Assembly: GCF_002050515.1 (NCBI RefSeq)
Contig: NZ_LTAY01000028.1
Location: 1 to 45,940, forward strand
Source of the DNA: Clostridium thermobutyricum DSM 4928
GTDB taxonomy: Bacteria > Bacillota > Clostridia > Clostridiales > Clostridiaceae
DNA: 45,940 bases
Direction: 5' to 3'
Positions within the stretch are counted from its first letter, which is position 1. Each line of letters begins with the position of its first letter. The notes under the pieces were generated by a model. That model had not been told where the DNA came from and did no database searches. It saw only the letters and a program-made list of their open reading frames with translations. Shown here in pieces: positions 45,819-45,940 of the stretch. A program made the position numbers and the translations under genes.

Positions 45819-45940
45819 GGTCAAGCTACAAAGGGCGTATGGTGAATGCCTTGGCATCAGGAGCCGATGAAGGACGTGATAAGCTGCGATAAGCTTCGGG
45901 TAGGCGCACATAGCCAGAGATCCGAAGATTTCCGAATGAG
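45819..45940 (+). rRNA. 23S ribosomal RNA, 5' end (cut by window edge)
   Basis: Starts GGTCAAGCTACAAAGGGCG and continues with the highly conserved ATGGTGAATGCC, TTGGCATCAGGAGCC and GATGAAGGACGTG stretches of bacterial 23S rRNA domain I. Runs off the right edge. No 16S rRNA or tRNA sequence lies upstream in the window. Confidence 0.97.

Noticed and set aside
1..45940. CRISPR array, insertion sequence or prophage
   Set aside because: No regularly spaced repeats, transposase, integrase or phage structural genes were found. The only direct repeats of note are the pair at 45424-45512.

Overview
This window looks like the chromosome of a Clostridium sensu stricto species (Firmicutes, Clostridia). 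The support is very low GC with A/U-ending codons, strong GGAGG-type ribosome binding sites, many intrinsic terminators, a SAM-I riboswitch and a T-box leader as regulators, a short-form HisG with HisZ, AdhE fermentation, and a clostridial-type 23S rRNA 5' end at the right edge. Species cannot be named from this sequence. Most genes, and the rRNA, are on the + strand.

Layout. 1-3183: a membrane histidine kinase, cut by the left edge, and a receiver/HD-GYP protein (signalling, probably c-di-GMP turnover). 3202-5969: SAM-I riboswitch and metNIQ methionine importer. 6060-8070: a DUF1232 protein, a viroplasmin-RNase H1 protein and a YtxH-like small protein. 8310-11392: two tandem XRE-TPR regulators of RRNPP-like architecture and a small acidic protein preceded by a leader terminator. 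11625-14208: CPA2 antiporter, bacteriohemerythrin and a Bax1/YccA-like membrane protein. 14220-17627 (- strand): YjeM-like amino acid antiporter, P1-family peptidase and ECF S-component. 17888-21958: Nudix hydrolase, thrC-thrB-ACT operon and a GNAT acetyltransferase. 22030-29649: a complete histidine operon, hisZGDCBHAFIE, in which hisZ carries a one-base frameshift. 29668-34558: a HesB/IscA-like protein (- strand), a Rossmann-fold methyltransferase-like protein, AdhE and an MBL-fold hydrolase. 34604-37498 (- strand): leuS with its T-box leader. 37623-41459: a membrane protein with a DesK/LiaS-type two-component pair, a YitT-family protein and a membrane-anchored hypothetical. 41563-45084: a three-gene operon with a MotA/TolQ/ExbB-type proton channel carrying a long coiled tail, a MotB/OmpA-like partner and a 460-residue protein of unknown family. 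45085-45940: a 734-bp spacer with a candidate small RNA, direct repeats and an rRNA-type promoter and leader, then the start of a 23S rRNA gene.

Main points of interest. (1) The operon at 41563-45084 has the ZorA/ZorB architecture of the Zorya anti-phage system, but its third protein is not one I recognise and no nuclease or helicase gene lies in the window. It is the best candidate here for an undescribed system. (2) The 23S rRNA gene has its own promoter, boxA-like leader and no 16S gene upstream. (3) hisZ is frameshifted although the short HisG form needs HisZ. (4) The tandem XRE-TPR regulators have no visible peptide gene. All functions are assigned by reading motifs and recalling families; no database search was run.
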